The notes under the pieces were generated by a model, which was given only the letters and a program-made list of their open reading frames with translations, did no database searches and had not been told where the DNA came from. A stretch of DNA of 44,736 nucleotides from an uncultured Lachnospiraceae bacterium (GTDB lineage: Bacteria; Bacillota; Clostridia; Lachnospirales; Lachnospiraceae). How positions within the stretch are numbered: position 1 is the stretch's first letter; each line of letters begins with the position of its first letter. Location of the stretch: positions 1 through 44,736 of the forward strand of contig USDK01000019.1 of assembly GCA_900553355.1 (NCBI GenBank), given 5' to 3'. A program made the translations under genes and the position numbers. Shown piece by piece: positions 7,603 through 15,428 of the stretch.

Positions 7603-10600
7603 ATGCAGGCTTTGATTCATCCGCTTGCAGAGCTGGCGGAGTATGAAGAAATCATCAAAAACAGAAGAAGCGCCCCGGGAATGATCCGGATCCTGGGGTG
7701 TGTAAACTCACAGAAAACGCATATGATGTATGGAATGAGCGATGGCTGTCTTTATAAAGTCATCGTTTGTTCCAGTGAGTCAAAAGCAAAGCAGGTCTAT
7801 GAAGAGTATCGTTTTCTTGACCCGTCTACTTATCTGTACCCGGCAAAGGATCTTTTGTTCTATCAGGCAGATTTAAGGAGCAAGGAGCTGGTCAGCCAGA
7901 GAATGGAAGTACTCGAGGCGGTGATCCAGGGAGAACCATTGACTGTGGTGACCAGTTTCGATGCCCTGATGGATTCTCTGCTTGCCAAAGAAAAAATTGC
8001 CGGACAGACAATAAAAATTCAATATGACAGCGTTCTTGATCTGGCCAGGCTGGAAAAGGAGCTGGCAGAGCTTGGATATGAGAGAGTGGTGCAGATCGAA
8101 GGCCCGGGTCAGTTTGCTGTGCGGGGCGGTATCCTGGATGTGTATGCCCTGACAGAAGAGCTTCCCGTGCGGATCGAACTCTGGGGGGATGAGGTGGATT
8201 CTATCCGGACCTTTGATGTGGAGAGCCAGAGGTCTATTGAAAATCTGACGGAAGTTTCTATCTGTCCGGCCATAGAATTTCCCAGAGAAGGAGAAAAGGG
8301 AGTTTCTTTTCTGGATTATTTTCCGGTGGATCAGACCCTTCTTTTTCTGGATGAGCCGGTCCGGCTGGTGGAAAAAGGACATGGCGTGGAAGAGGAGTTT
8401 ATGGAGGCGCAGAAAAAGCGCGTGGAGAGCGGATATGAGTTAAAAGACGGCGAAGTACAGCTCTATCTGACCGAAGAGATCCAGAAAAAGATGAATAGAT
8501 TCAGCTCAATTGGTTTTTATGCGCTGGATATGCGTTGCAAGGGGTTCGTTTTCCGGGAATCTTATCACATTCATGCAAAAAGTGTGAACCCCTATAACAG
8601 CAGTTTTGATCTTCTGACGCAGGATTTAAAGCGTCTGAAGCGTAATGGGTACCGGGTGGTCCTGTTGTCGGGGTCAAGGACCAGGGCAAAACGCCTTGCC
8701 GAGGATCTGAGAGATTATAATCTAAGCAGCTACTATAGCGATGACTTAGACCGTCTTGTAGAGCCTGGAGAGATCATGACCGCATATGGACATGTGGCAG
8801 AAGGATATGAATATCCGATGCTGAAATTTACTGTGATCTCTGAGACGGATATTTTCGGCAAGGTCAGAAAGAAAAAGAAGCGCAAGACCTATGAAGGCCG
8901 CAAGATCCAGAGCTTTTCAGAGTTAAAGCCCGGGGATTATGTGGTGCATGAAAATCACGGCCTGGGAATCTATCAGGGAATTGAAAAGATCGAGGTCGAC
9001 AAGATCACCAAGGATTATATGAAGATTTCCTACGCTCAGGGAGGAAATTTATATATTCCGGCTACTCAGCTGGATCTGATCCAGAAGTATGCCAGCGCAG
9101 ACTCAAAGAAACCCAGGCTGAACCGTCTGGGCGGACAGGAGTGGACGAAGACAAAGACCCGGGTCCGCGGGGCGGTGCGAGAGATTGCCCGGGATCTGGT
9201 GGAACTCTATGCGGCCAGGCAGGAACAGGAAGGGTATGAGTATGGAGAGGATACGGTCTGGCAGAAAGAGTTTGAGGAAATGTTTCCCTTTGAGGAGACG
9301 GAGGATCAGCTTCTTGCCATCCAGGCGGTGAAGCAGGATATGCAGAGTAAGAAGATCATGGACCGGCTGATCTGCGGTGATGTAGGGTATGGAAAGACGG
9401 AGGTCGCGATCCGTGCAGCCTTTAAGGCGGTACAGGAGGATAAGCAGGTGGTATATCTGGTGCCGACCACCATCCTGGCCCAGCAGCATTATAATACCTT
9501 TGTGCAGAGGATGAAGGATTTCCCGGTGCGGATCGACCTGATGTGCCGCTTCCGTACCCCGGCTCAGCAGAAGAAGACGGCAGCCGATACGAAAAAAGGG
9601 CTGGTGGATATCGTGATCGGTACCCACCGGGTATTAAGTGATGACATGAAGTTTAAAGATCTGGGGCTTCTGATCATTGATGAAGAACAGAGATTTGGGG
9701 TTCAGCATAAGGAAAAGATCAAAAAGCTGAAGGAAAACGTGGATGTGCTGACGCTGACGGCGACTCCGATTCCCCGGACTCTGCACATGAGCCTGATAGG
9801 GATCCGGGATATGAGCGTGCTGGAGGAGGCTCCGGAAGAGCGGATGCCGATCCAGACTTATGTGATGGAATATAATGATGAGATGGTACGGGAGGCCATT
9901 GAACGCGAATGTGCAAGACAGGGGCAGGTATACTATGTGTACAACCGTGTGGAAGATATTGAAGAGATCACGGCCCATATCCAGAAGCTGGTGCCGGATG
10001 TGACGGTGGCCTATGCCCATGGGCAGATGAGGGAGCATCAGCTGGAGCAGATCATGTATGATTTTATCAATGGAGAGATCGATGTGCTGGTGTCCACCAC
10101 GATTATTGAGACCGGACTTGACATTTCTAATGTAAATACCATGATCATCCACGATGCAGACCGTCTGGGGCTGTCGCAGCTTTATCAGCTCCGGGGAAGA
10201 GTAGGCAGATCCAACCGTATGGCCTATGCGTTTCTGCTCTACCGGCGTGATAAGATGCTTAAGGAAGTGGCGGAGAAGAGACTGGCGGCGATCCGTGAAT
10301 TTACGGATTTAGGATCAGGCTTTAAGATTGCCATGCGTGATCTGGAAATCCGCGGAGCCGGTAATCTTCTGGGAGCTGAGCAGCATGGACACATGGAGGC
10401 TGTCGGGTATGACCTTTACTGCAAGATGCTCAATGAAGCAGTACGGATGTTAAAAGGCGAGATTCAGGAGGAGGACTTTCATACAACGATGGATCTGGAT
10501 GTGGATGCCTTTATTCCGGATACCTATATTCCCAATGAATATCAGAAGCTGGATGTGTATAAGCGGATTGCCGCCATTGAAAATGAAGAAGAGCTGGAGG

Positions 10601-10947
10601 ATATGACAGAAGAGCTTCTGGACCGGTTCGGGGATATTCCAAAGAAGGTAGAAAAGCTTCTCCAGGCAGCAGGACTTAAGAATATTGCGCACAGTGCCTA
10701 TGTGACCAGTGTGGAACAGAAAGGAACGCGGTTTATTTTTACGATGTATGAAAAGGCAAAGGTGGTTCCCGAAAGAATTCCAAAGCTGATTGAATCCTTC
10801 CGCGGCGATTTAAGTTTCCGGGCAGATGCGGAGCAGCCTTGCTTTGTCTATGAGAAGAAAAGCAGGAATAAAAAAGAGAAAAATAAGGATGCGCTGGAGA
10901 TCGTGAAAAATGTATTAATTGGCCTGAAGGGATTGATAGAAGCATAA
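7603..10947 (+). CDS. mfd: Transcription-repair coupling factor Mfd
   Basis: ATP-dependent DNA translocase that pushes stalled RNA polymerase off DNA and recruits UvrA. Domains in order: UvrB-like N-terminal module (~residues 1-330), RNA-polymerase-interacting domain (KPGDYVVHENHGLGIY, ~450-530), two RecA-like helicase lobes with Walker A GDVGYGKT (~591-598) and Walker B DEEQ (~693), the TRG/RAD motif region (TTIIETGLDISNVNT ... QLRGRVGRS), and the C-terminal TRCF domain. 1114 aa is full length. Translationally close to pth; likely the same transcript. Confidence 0.98.
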   Translation: MQALIHPLAELAEYEEIIKNRRSAPGMIRILGCVNSQKTHMMYGMSDGCLYKVIVCSSESKAKQVYEEYRFLDPSTYLYPAKDLLFYQADLRSKELVSQRMEVLEAVIQGEPLTVVTSFDALMDSLLAKEKIAGQTIKIQYDSVLDLARLEKELAELGYERVVQIEGPGQFAVRGGILDVYALTEELPVRIELWGDEVDSIRTFDVESQRSIENLTEVSICPAIEFPREGEKGVSFLDYFPVDQTLLFLDEPVRLVEKGHGVEEEFMEAQKKRVESGYELKDGEVQLYLTEEIQKKMNRFSSIGFYALDMRCKGFVFRESYHIHAKSVNPYNSSFDLLTQDLKRLKRNGYRVVLLSGSRTRAKRLAEDLRDYNLSSYYSDDLDRLVEPGEIMTAYGHVAEGYEYPMLKFTVISETDIFGKVRKKKKRKTYEGRKIQSFSELKPGDYVVHENHGLGIYQGIEKIEVDKITKDYMKISYAQGGNLYIPATQLDLIQKYASADSKKPRLNRLGGQEWTKTKTRVRGAVREIARDLVELYAARQEQEGYEYGEDTVWQKEFEEMFPFEETEDQLLAIQAVKQDMQSKKIMDRLICGDVGYGKTEVAIRAAFKAVQEDKQVVYLVPTTILAQQHYNTFVQRMKDFPVRIDLMCRFRTPAQQKKTAADTKKGLVDIVIGTHRVLSDDMKFKDLGLLIIDEEQRFGVQHKEKIKKLKENVDVLTLTATPIPRTLHMSLIGIRDMSVLEEAPEERMPIQTYVMEYNDEMVREAIERECARQGQVYYVYNRVEDIEEITAHIQKLVPDVTVAYAHGQMREHQLEQIMYDFINGEIDVLVSTTIIETGLDISNVNTMIIHDADRLGLSQLYQLRGRVGRSNRMAYAFLLYRRDKMLKEVAEKRLAAIREFTDLGSGFKIAMRDLEIRGAGNLLGAEQHGHMEAVGYDLYCKMLNEAVRMLKGEIQEEDFHTTMDLDVDAFIPDTYIPNEYQKLDVYKRIAAIENEEELEDMTEELLDRFGDIPKKVEKLLQAAGLKNIAHSAYVTSVEQKGTRFIFTMYEKAKVVPERIPKLIESFRGDLSFRADAEQPCFVYEKKSRNKKEKNKDALEIVKNVLIGLKGLIEA

Positions 10948-10998
10948 AAAAAGACTATAATAAAACAGTTAATGGTGCAAAGGAGGATACAAGAAGAG

Positions 10999-12102
10999 AT
11001 GAAAAGAAAAGCAGGAATCTACGCGCTGGCAGGACTTCTGGCTGTATCGACACTGACGGGATGCAGTTCTTCCATCGGTAAAAATGATGTGGCAATTACC
11101 GTAGGTGACACCAAGATCAGCGGCAGTGTCGCCAACTTTTATGCCAGATATACCCAGGCGCAGTATGAGACCTATTATGCAGGATATATGGGCGATGATA
11201 TGTGGAATTCTGAGGCAGATAAAGGACAGACTTATGAGGAATTTGTCAAGGATACCATTTTGGAACAGCTGGAAGACATGGCTGTGCTGGAGCAGCATAT
11301 GGATGAATACGAAGTCTCTTTGTCTGACGGAGAAAAGCAGGCCATCAAAGAGGCGGCTCAGAAGTTCGATGAGGCCAATGGACTGGATGATAAGGAAAAG
11401 GTCTCCGGGGATGAGGATACGGTGGAACGAGTCATGACTCTGATGGCGATCCAGGAGAAGATGAGGGATGCGATCCAGGCCGGTGCAGACACGGAAGTAT
11501 CAGATGAAGAGGCGGCTCAGAAGAGTATGCAGTACGTGTTCTTTTCATCCCAGACTACAGATTCTCTGGATACAGAAGGAACGTCCGGTGAAGACTCAGA
11601 ATCCAGTGATATGGAAGAGCTTGTAAAAGAGACGGCTAAGGCACAGGCAGAGTCCTTTGCAGAGACAGTGAAGGATCAGGCGGACTTTGCAGCATATGCG
11701 TCGGAGCAGGGACTGGAAGCCTCTACTGCTACTTTTGATGCGGATTCTCAGAGCCCGGCGCCGGAAGTAGTGGAAGCTGCAGACAAGCTGAATGAAGGCG
11801 AGACTACAGGGGTCATCGAGACTGACAGCGGCTATTATGTGGCAAGGGTGACAAGCCTTTTTGATCAGGAAGCTACTGATACAGAAAAGCAGAATATCAT
11901 CGCCCAGAGACAGACGGATCTTTACAATGAAACTTGTGACGGTTGGAAGGAAGAGACGGATATAAAGGTTAACAACAGGGTGTGGGACAAGATAGATTTC
12001 CAGACATTGAGCGTAACCTATGTACAGGATGAAACTGAGGACTATGCCAATGAGGTACAGACAGACGACGTGGCAGAGCAGGAAGAAGAAGCCGAAGAAT
12101 AG
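10999..12102 (+). CDS. PrsA/SurA-type lipoprotein foldase (peptidylprolyl isomerase family)
   Basis: Predicted secreted lipoprotein. The N-terminus MKRKAGIYALAGLLAVSTLTGC is a lipoprotein signal with lipobox LTGC, giving a lipidated Cys around residue 22. A SurA-N-like helical region follows (~35-160). A parvulin-like segment (~215-300) includes 'LNEGETTGVIETDSGYYVARV', the typical C-terminal motif of PpiC domains, though the catalytic core looks divergent. The tail is very acidic. Likely role: folding of exported proteins at the membrane-wall interface. The start at ATG 10999 follows AGGAGGATACAAGAAGAG; an upstream in-frame codon at 10972 would spoil the signal peptide. 367 aa. Confidence 0.85.
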   Translation: MKRKAGIYALAGLLAVSTLTGCSSSIGKNDVAITVGDTKISGSVANFYARYTQAQYETYYAGYMGDDMWNSEADKGQTYEEFVKDTILEQLEDMAVLEQHMDEYEVSLSDGEKQAIKEAAQKFDEANGLDDKEKVSGDEDTVERVMTLMAIQEKMRDAIQAGADTEVSDEEAAQKSMQYVFFSSQTTDSLDTEGTSGEDSESSDMEELVKETAKAQAESFAETVKDQADFAAYASEQGLEASTATFDADSQSPAPEVVEAADKLNEGETTGVIETDSGYYVARVTSLFDQEATDTEKQNIIAQRQTDLYNETCDGWKEETDIKVNNRVWDKIDFQTLSVTYVQDETEDYANEVQTDDVAEQEEEAEE

Positions 12103-12113
12103 GGAAGGGTATC

Positions 12114-12552
12114 ATGAAAGAATCCTATATCAGTGATCTGTATGTTTTTGAAGAAAAAGGAAAACCTGGCCAAAGAGAAGAACAGGTACAGGTAAAGAAA
12201 GGAAGGGGCATCCGGGGGGGATCTTCATTTTGAAGATCCGGATGCCCCTGTCAGCATCTGTACCTGTTTTGTAAAGGAATGGATGAAGCGGCAGGAGGTT
12301 GAGGGACTCTGCTTTCAGAGATTTAAAGCAAATATCTGGATTGAGACGCAGGGCGAGCCGTCTGGTTTTCAAAAAGGAGTGCAGATCAGATGCGGCGAAG
12401 CAAGCCTTAAGATCCGGCGGGGGAAGGGCCGGTGCTTTCAGGAGTGCGCAAGAGTGCAGAAAGGACTTCCCTGCCTTCTGAAGAAAGAATGCTGGTATGC
12501 AGTCAGCCTTAGTGATGGCAGAATCCGGGTTGGTGATTGCGTGAATTATTAG
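12114..12552 (+). pseudogene. Small MOSC-domain protein, broken by a +1 frameshift in a seven-G run
   Basis: Two adjoining open frames together spell one MOSC-domain protein. Frame 1 starts at ATG 12114 behind GGGAAGGG, gives 'SDLYVFEEKGKPGQREEQ' and stops at 12233. The next frame, read from about 12217, gives GDLHFEDPDAPVSIC... and ends at 12552. They align with the MOSC half of the fusion at 25856: VSEKRG ~ FEEKGK, GIEGDAHAGDWHRQVSLL ~ GIRG-GDLHFEDPDAPVSIC, and the Cys pattern C-x3-C-x8-C (CHSHCEIYKKMGDC ~ CFQECARVQKGLPC). The break is at 12214-12220 (7 G); six G would restore a ~145-aa frame. It may be a sequencing error, a pseudogene, or a slippage-controlled gene. MOSC proteins bind molybdenum cofactor or metal-sulfur groups, which fits the island downstream. 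Confidence 0.75.
12204..12249. repeat. Long inverted repeat with a bulged G tract inside the MOSC gene
   Basis: Arms AGGGGCATCCGG...ATCTTCA and TGAAGATCCGGATGCCCCT are perfectly complementary except for five extra G in the left arm, which belong to the 7-G run that breaks the reading frame. Outer flanks AACAGGTACAG (12181-12191) and CTGTACCTGTT (12258-12268) pair as well, giving a much larger nested structure. No T-run follows the inner hairpin; TTTT follows the outer arm. Confidence 0.8.
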
Positions 12553-12640
12553 ACAAATTTGAATAATTTCAAAAAGATTGAAATAAATATGGAATAATAA
12601 GGAGATTTGTAATATAATGATAGAAAGAAACATTTAGACA

Positions 12641-12745
12641 AACTCCGAGTCCTGTGCTTCCGACGCATGTGTCCGATTTGCATGCGGGAAGACCGGACCA
12701 ATGGGTGGCACCGGGAACGGGGCCGCCTGCCTGATTGCGAAGGGG
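12641..12745 (+). ncRNA. Moco-family (molybdenum/tungsten cofactor) riboswitch aptamer
   Basis: The leader of the aldehyde oxidoreductase operon carries the conserved features I associate with the Moco RNA: ACTCCGAG near the 5' end; a CGCATG (12664-12669) / CATGCG (12681-12686) stem; the central GGGAAGACCGGACCAATGGG; and a GGTGGC (12704-12709) / GCCGCC (12722-12727) stem followed by TGCC. CTCC (12643-12646) can pair with GGGG (12742-12745) to close the aptamer. A TATAAT at 12613-12618 could be the -10 box; the -35 is poor. The genes downstream make and use this cofactor, which supports the call. The class is known to repress when it binds Moco, and some members were proposed to sense the tungsten form. 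A T-box was considered because of GGGTGGCACC but does not fit. Confidence 0.78.
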
Positions 12746-12783
12746 CCATTATTGTATCGGAAGATACGATAGTGGATTTTTTT
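12746..12783 (+). terminator. Riboswitch expression platform: intrinsic terminator
   Basis: A 13-bp stem (12746-12758 with 12763-12775, two G-U pairs) with GGAA tetraloop and seven T (12777-12783) ends 22 nt before the first operon gene. It directly abuts the predicted closing stem of the aptamer, so ligand-controlled attenuation is the simple reading. Confidence 0.85.
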
Positions 12784-12805
12784 ATGTAAAGGAGGTCAGT
12801 GTAGA

Positions 12806-13285
12806 ATGGGAAAACAGTTGATGATCAAGCCCGAAAAATGTATCGGATGCAGAACCTGTGAACTGGTCTGTTCGTTCGGACATGATCAGGCGTTCAATCC
12901 GAGAAATGCCAATGTGACAGTCATGGCATACGAAGAAGCGGCCATCAATATTCCTGTTATGTGCCTGCAGTGTGAAGACCCCTGCTGTCTGGAGGTCTGT
13001 CCGGTAGGAGCAATCAGCAGGAATGAGATCGGCGCGGTTGTTATGGACCATGCGAAATGTATCGGCTGTAAGATGTGTATGAATGCCTGCCCGCTTGGCA
13101 ATATCAGTTTTAACAAAGAGAAAAAACAGGTACATAAGTGCGATCTGTGCGGCGGGGAACCCAAATGCGCAAAATTCTGCCCGACCGGAGCGATCACATT
13201 TGAGGACCCGGATGAAGGAATGGACAGAAAACGTGCTGTGGCCGACCGTTTTAAAGACGTATTCGGAGAGGAGGCAAAGGCATGA
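12806..13285 (+). CDS. Polyferredoxin electron-transfer subunit of aldehyde oxidoreductase
   Basis: 159 aa with four Cys clusters, each typical of one [4Fe-4S] centre: CIGCRTCELVC, CLQCEDPCCLEVC, CIGCKMCMNAC and CDLCGGEPKCAKFC. This is the CooF/HycB/DmsB-like architecture of small electron-wiring subunits; the equivalent in bacterial tungsten aldehyde oxidoreductases is often called WorS or AorA. No signal peptide, so cytoplasmic. It is the first gene behind the riboswitch terminator, with ribosome-binding site AAAGGAGGT. Its stop overlaps the next start (ATGATGA), indicating translational coupling with the catalytic subunit and 1:1 assembly. Confidence 0.92.
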   Translation: MGKQLMIKPEKCIGCRTCELVCSFGHDQAFNPRNANVTVMAYEEAAINIPVMCLQCEDPCCLEVCPVGAISRNEIGAVVMDHAKCIGCKMCMNACPLGNISFNKEKKQVHKCDLCGGEPKCAKFCPTGAITFEDPDEGMDRKRAVADRFKDVFGEEAKA

Positions 13286-15084
13286 TGAACGGATATATGG
13301 GAACGATCATTCGCGTGGATCTTTCTAAGGGAACGATAAAAAAGGAACCGCTCAATATGGAGGCTGCAAAGGATTTTGTAGGAGCCAGAGGCCTGGGAAC
13401 CAAGTATTTCTGTGATGAGGTGGATCCGAAGATCGATCCTCTGGGGCCGGATAACAATCTGATCTTTATGACAGGACCTCTGACCGGAACGGCGGCAGCC
13501 TGCAGCGGCCGGTTTGAAGTGGTGGCAAAAGCGCCGCTTACCGGCACCATCGGAGCGGCAAACTCCGGCGGACATTTCGGACCGGAGCTGAAGTATGCGG
13601 GATATGACGGGATCATTTTTGAAGGAGTAAGTGATCATCCGGTGTATCTTTATATCAATGACGATGAAGTGGAGTTAAGAGACGCTTCCGGACTTTGGGG
13701 CAAGACGGTTTATGAGACCACGGATGAGCTGAACCGGATCTGCGGACAGTCCTTCCGGGTATCCTGTATCGGACCGACCGGAGAAAATCTCTGCCTGTAT
13801 GCTGGCGTGATGAACGACAAGCACCGTGCGGCAGGCCGGGGCGGCCTGGGCGCTGTGATGGGAAGCAAAAAGCTGAAAGCAGTCGTTGTGAAAGGAACAA
13901 AATCCATCTATGTGGCCAGACCGGAGAAGTTTATGGAGGCCATCGAGAACGCAAGGACGACTTTAAAGGCGCACCCGGTAACCGGAACAGGACTGGCAGC
14001 CTACGGAACAGAGATCCTGGTCAATATCATCAATGAGAGCGGCGGACTTCCGCTTCGCAACGGCCGTGATGGAGCGGTTTATGAAAAAGCGGACAATATT
14101 TCCGGCGAGACGCTAACAGAGAAATACCTGATCCGGAACAAGGGATGCTTCGGATGCTGTATCGGATGCGGACGCGTGGTGGATATTCCAAGCGGCCCCT
14201 TCAAGTCCAGAGGCGAGGGACCGGAATACGAGGCAGGATGGTCCTTTGGCGCGGACTGCGGTATCGACGATCTGGAAGCGGTCTGCAAGGCAAACTTTCT
14301 CTGTAATGAATATGGATTCGACCCTATCACTCTGGGAGCGACCATTGCCTGTGCCATGGAACTCTTTGAGGAAGGATATCTGACAGAAGAAGATACAGGA
14401 GGCATCCCGGTACGCTTCGGCGATGCCGCGACCATGGTGAAGCTGGCAGAGATGACAGGAAAGAACGAGGGATTCGGAAAGCAGCTTGCCATGGGTTCCT
14501 ACCGGCTGGCGGAAAAATACGGACATCCGGAACTGTCCATGTCTGTAAAGAAGCAGGAGATGCCTGCCTATGACGGCCGTGCCCTGCAGGGGATCGGACT
14601 GGAATATGCCACCTCCAACCGGGGCGGATGTCATGTGCGTGGTTACATGACCTCTCCGGAGGTACTTGGCCTGCCGGTTAAGATGGATCCTCTGGTAACA
14701 GAAGGAAAGGCTTCCATGCTGAAGACCTTCCAGGATCTGACAGCTCTGATCGATTCTACAGGCGTCTGCCTGTTTACCTCTTTTGCTCTTGGACTGCCGG
14801 AATTTGCGGCGCAGTACAGGGAAGCGGTAGGCAGTGATGAAAGCGACGCGGAGATCCTGCTGAAAGGCGAGAGAGTCTGGAACCTGGAGAAGAAGTTTAA
14901 TATTGCAGCCGGCGTGGAAAAAGATACCCTTCCGCCAAGACTTTTAAGAGAGCAGCTGCCGGACGGCCCGGCGCAGGGAAAGGTCAATGAACTGCACACC
15001 ATGCTTCAGGAATACTATCAGCTGAGAGGATGGGATACTGAAGGTATTCCCACACCGGAAAAAGACAGGGAACTTGGATTATAA
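13282..15084 (+). CDS. aor: Tungsten-dependent aldehyde:ferredoxin oxidoreductase, catalytic subunit (AOR/WOR family)
   Basis: Catalytic subunit that oxidises aldehydes to acids at a bis-pterin tungsten centre. At 600 aa it matches Pyrococcus AOR in length. The [4Fe-4S] ligands are in register: C289-x2-C292-x3-C296 plus C496 in the motif DSTGVC (Pyrococcus: 288, 291, 295, 494). Pterin-binding segments include GARGLGTKYF, the N-terminal AOR core TGPLTGTAAACSGRFEV, GRGGLGAVMGSKKLKA and the GPEYE motif near 322. Tungsten rather than molybdenum is inferred from the family and from tupABC in the same island. Start ATG 13282 lies 7 nt after AGGAGG and overlaps the previous stop; ATG 13285 is the alternative. 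Physiological aldehyde unknown. Confidence 0.95.
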   Translation: MMNGYMGTIIRVDLSKGTIKKEPLNMEAAKDFVGARGLGTKYFCDEVDPKIDPLGPDNNLIFMTGPLTGTAAACSGRFEVVAKAPLTGTIGAANSGGHFGPELKYAGYDGIIFEGVSDHPVYLYINDDEVELRDASGLWGKTVYETTDELNRICGQSFRVSCIGPTGENLCLYAGVMNDKHRAAGRGGLGAVMGSKKLKAVVVKGTKSIYVARPEKFMEAIENARTTLKAHPVTGTGLAAYGTEILVNIINESGGLPLRNGRDGAVYEKADNISGETLTEKYLIRNKGCFGCCIGCGRVVDIPSGPFKSRGEGPEYEAGWSFGADCGIDDLEAVCKANFLCNEYGFDPITLGATIACAMELFEEGYLTEEDTGGIPVRFGDAATMVKLAEMTGKNEGFGKQLAMGSYRLAEKYGHPELSMSVKKQEMPAYDGRALQGIGLEYATSNRGGCHVRGYMTSPEVLGLPVKMDPLVTEGKASMLKTFQDLTALIDSTGVCLFTSFALGLPEFAAQYREAVGSDESDAEILLKGERVWNLEKKFNIAAGVEKDTLPPRLLREQLPDGPAQGKVNELHTMLQEYYQLRGWDTEGIPTPEKDRELGL

Positions 15085-15097
15085 AGGATTACAGGAT

Positions 15098-15119
15098 GCA
15101 GGCGGCATTTGCCGCCTGC
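15098..15119 (+). other. Perfect 10-bp hairpin between the aor and moaD-like genes
   Basis: GCAGGCGGCA TT TGCCGCCTGC, not followed by a T-run, lies 13 nt after the aor stop and 13 nt before the next ATG. It is more likely an mRNA-stability or processing structure than a terminator, and could set subunit ratios in the operon. Confidence 0.6.
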
Positions 15120-15132
15120 AGGGAGTAAGACA

Positions 15133-15408
15133 ATGACTGTTAAATTTTTTGCCTATCTCAGGGAATATACAAATTGCAAGATCGTGGACTTTCCGTATCA
15201 GGAGGATGTCCGGAAGCTGACACAGGCTTTGAGCGAGACTTACGGCTCCAGGCTGCGGGAAAAGCTGCTGACCCCCGACGGAACGGATCTGGGTGAAGAG
15301 ATCATTATCCTGGTAAACGGAAGGCATGTGGAACATCTTGGAGGGATCGACACGAAGCTGCTGCCGACGGATACCGTATCTATATTCCCTGTGGTGGCTG
15401 GCGGTTAA
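15133..15408 (+). CDS. MoaD/ThiS-like sulfur-carrier protein in the AOR operon
   Basis: 91-aa ubiquitin-like protein (MTVKFFAYLREYTNCK...) ending in VVAGG. The C-terminal Gly-Gly is the hallmark of MoaD, whose thiocarboxylate donates the dithiolene sulfurs of molybdopterin after adenylation by a MoeB-type E1. A candidate E1 is encoded at 25115. No moaE (large molybdopterin synthase subunit) is in the window, so this protein may pair with an unlinked MoaE or may serve the AOR in another way; MoaD-like genes are often found beside AOR genes. I chose ATG 15133 behind GCAGGGAG; upstream in-frame codons run through the hairpin. Confidence 0.88.
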   Translation: MTVKFFAYLREYTNCKIVDFPYQEDVRKLTQALSETYGSRLREKLLTPDGTDLGEEIIILVNGRHVEHLGGIDTKLLPTDTVSIFPVVAGG

Positions 15409-15428
15409 GGATAAGGTGGTGAATCAGG

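Noticed and set aside
12130..12633. 167-codon minus-strand frame opposite the broken MOSC gene
   Set aside because: Leu/Phe/Pro-rich shadow without ribosome-binding site; the plus-strand MOSC homology explains the region better.
12641..12745. T-box leader, suggested by GGGTGGCACC
   Set aside because: No Stem I, specifier loop or AG bulge, the antiterminator sequence deviates, and the downstream gene is not an aminoacyl-tRNA or amino-acid gene. The Moco RNA pattern and the gene context fit better.
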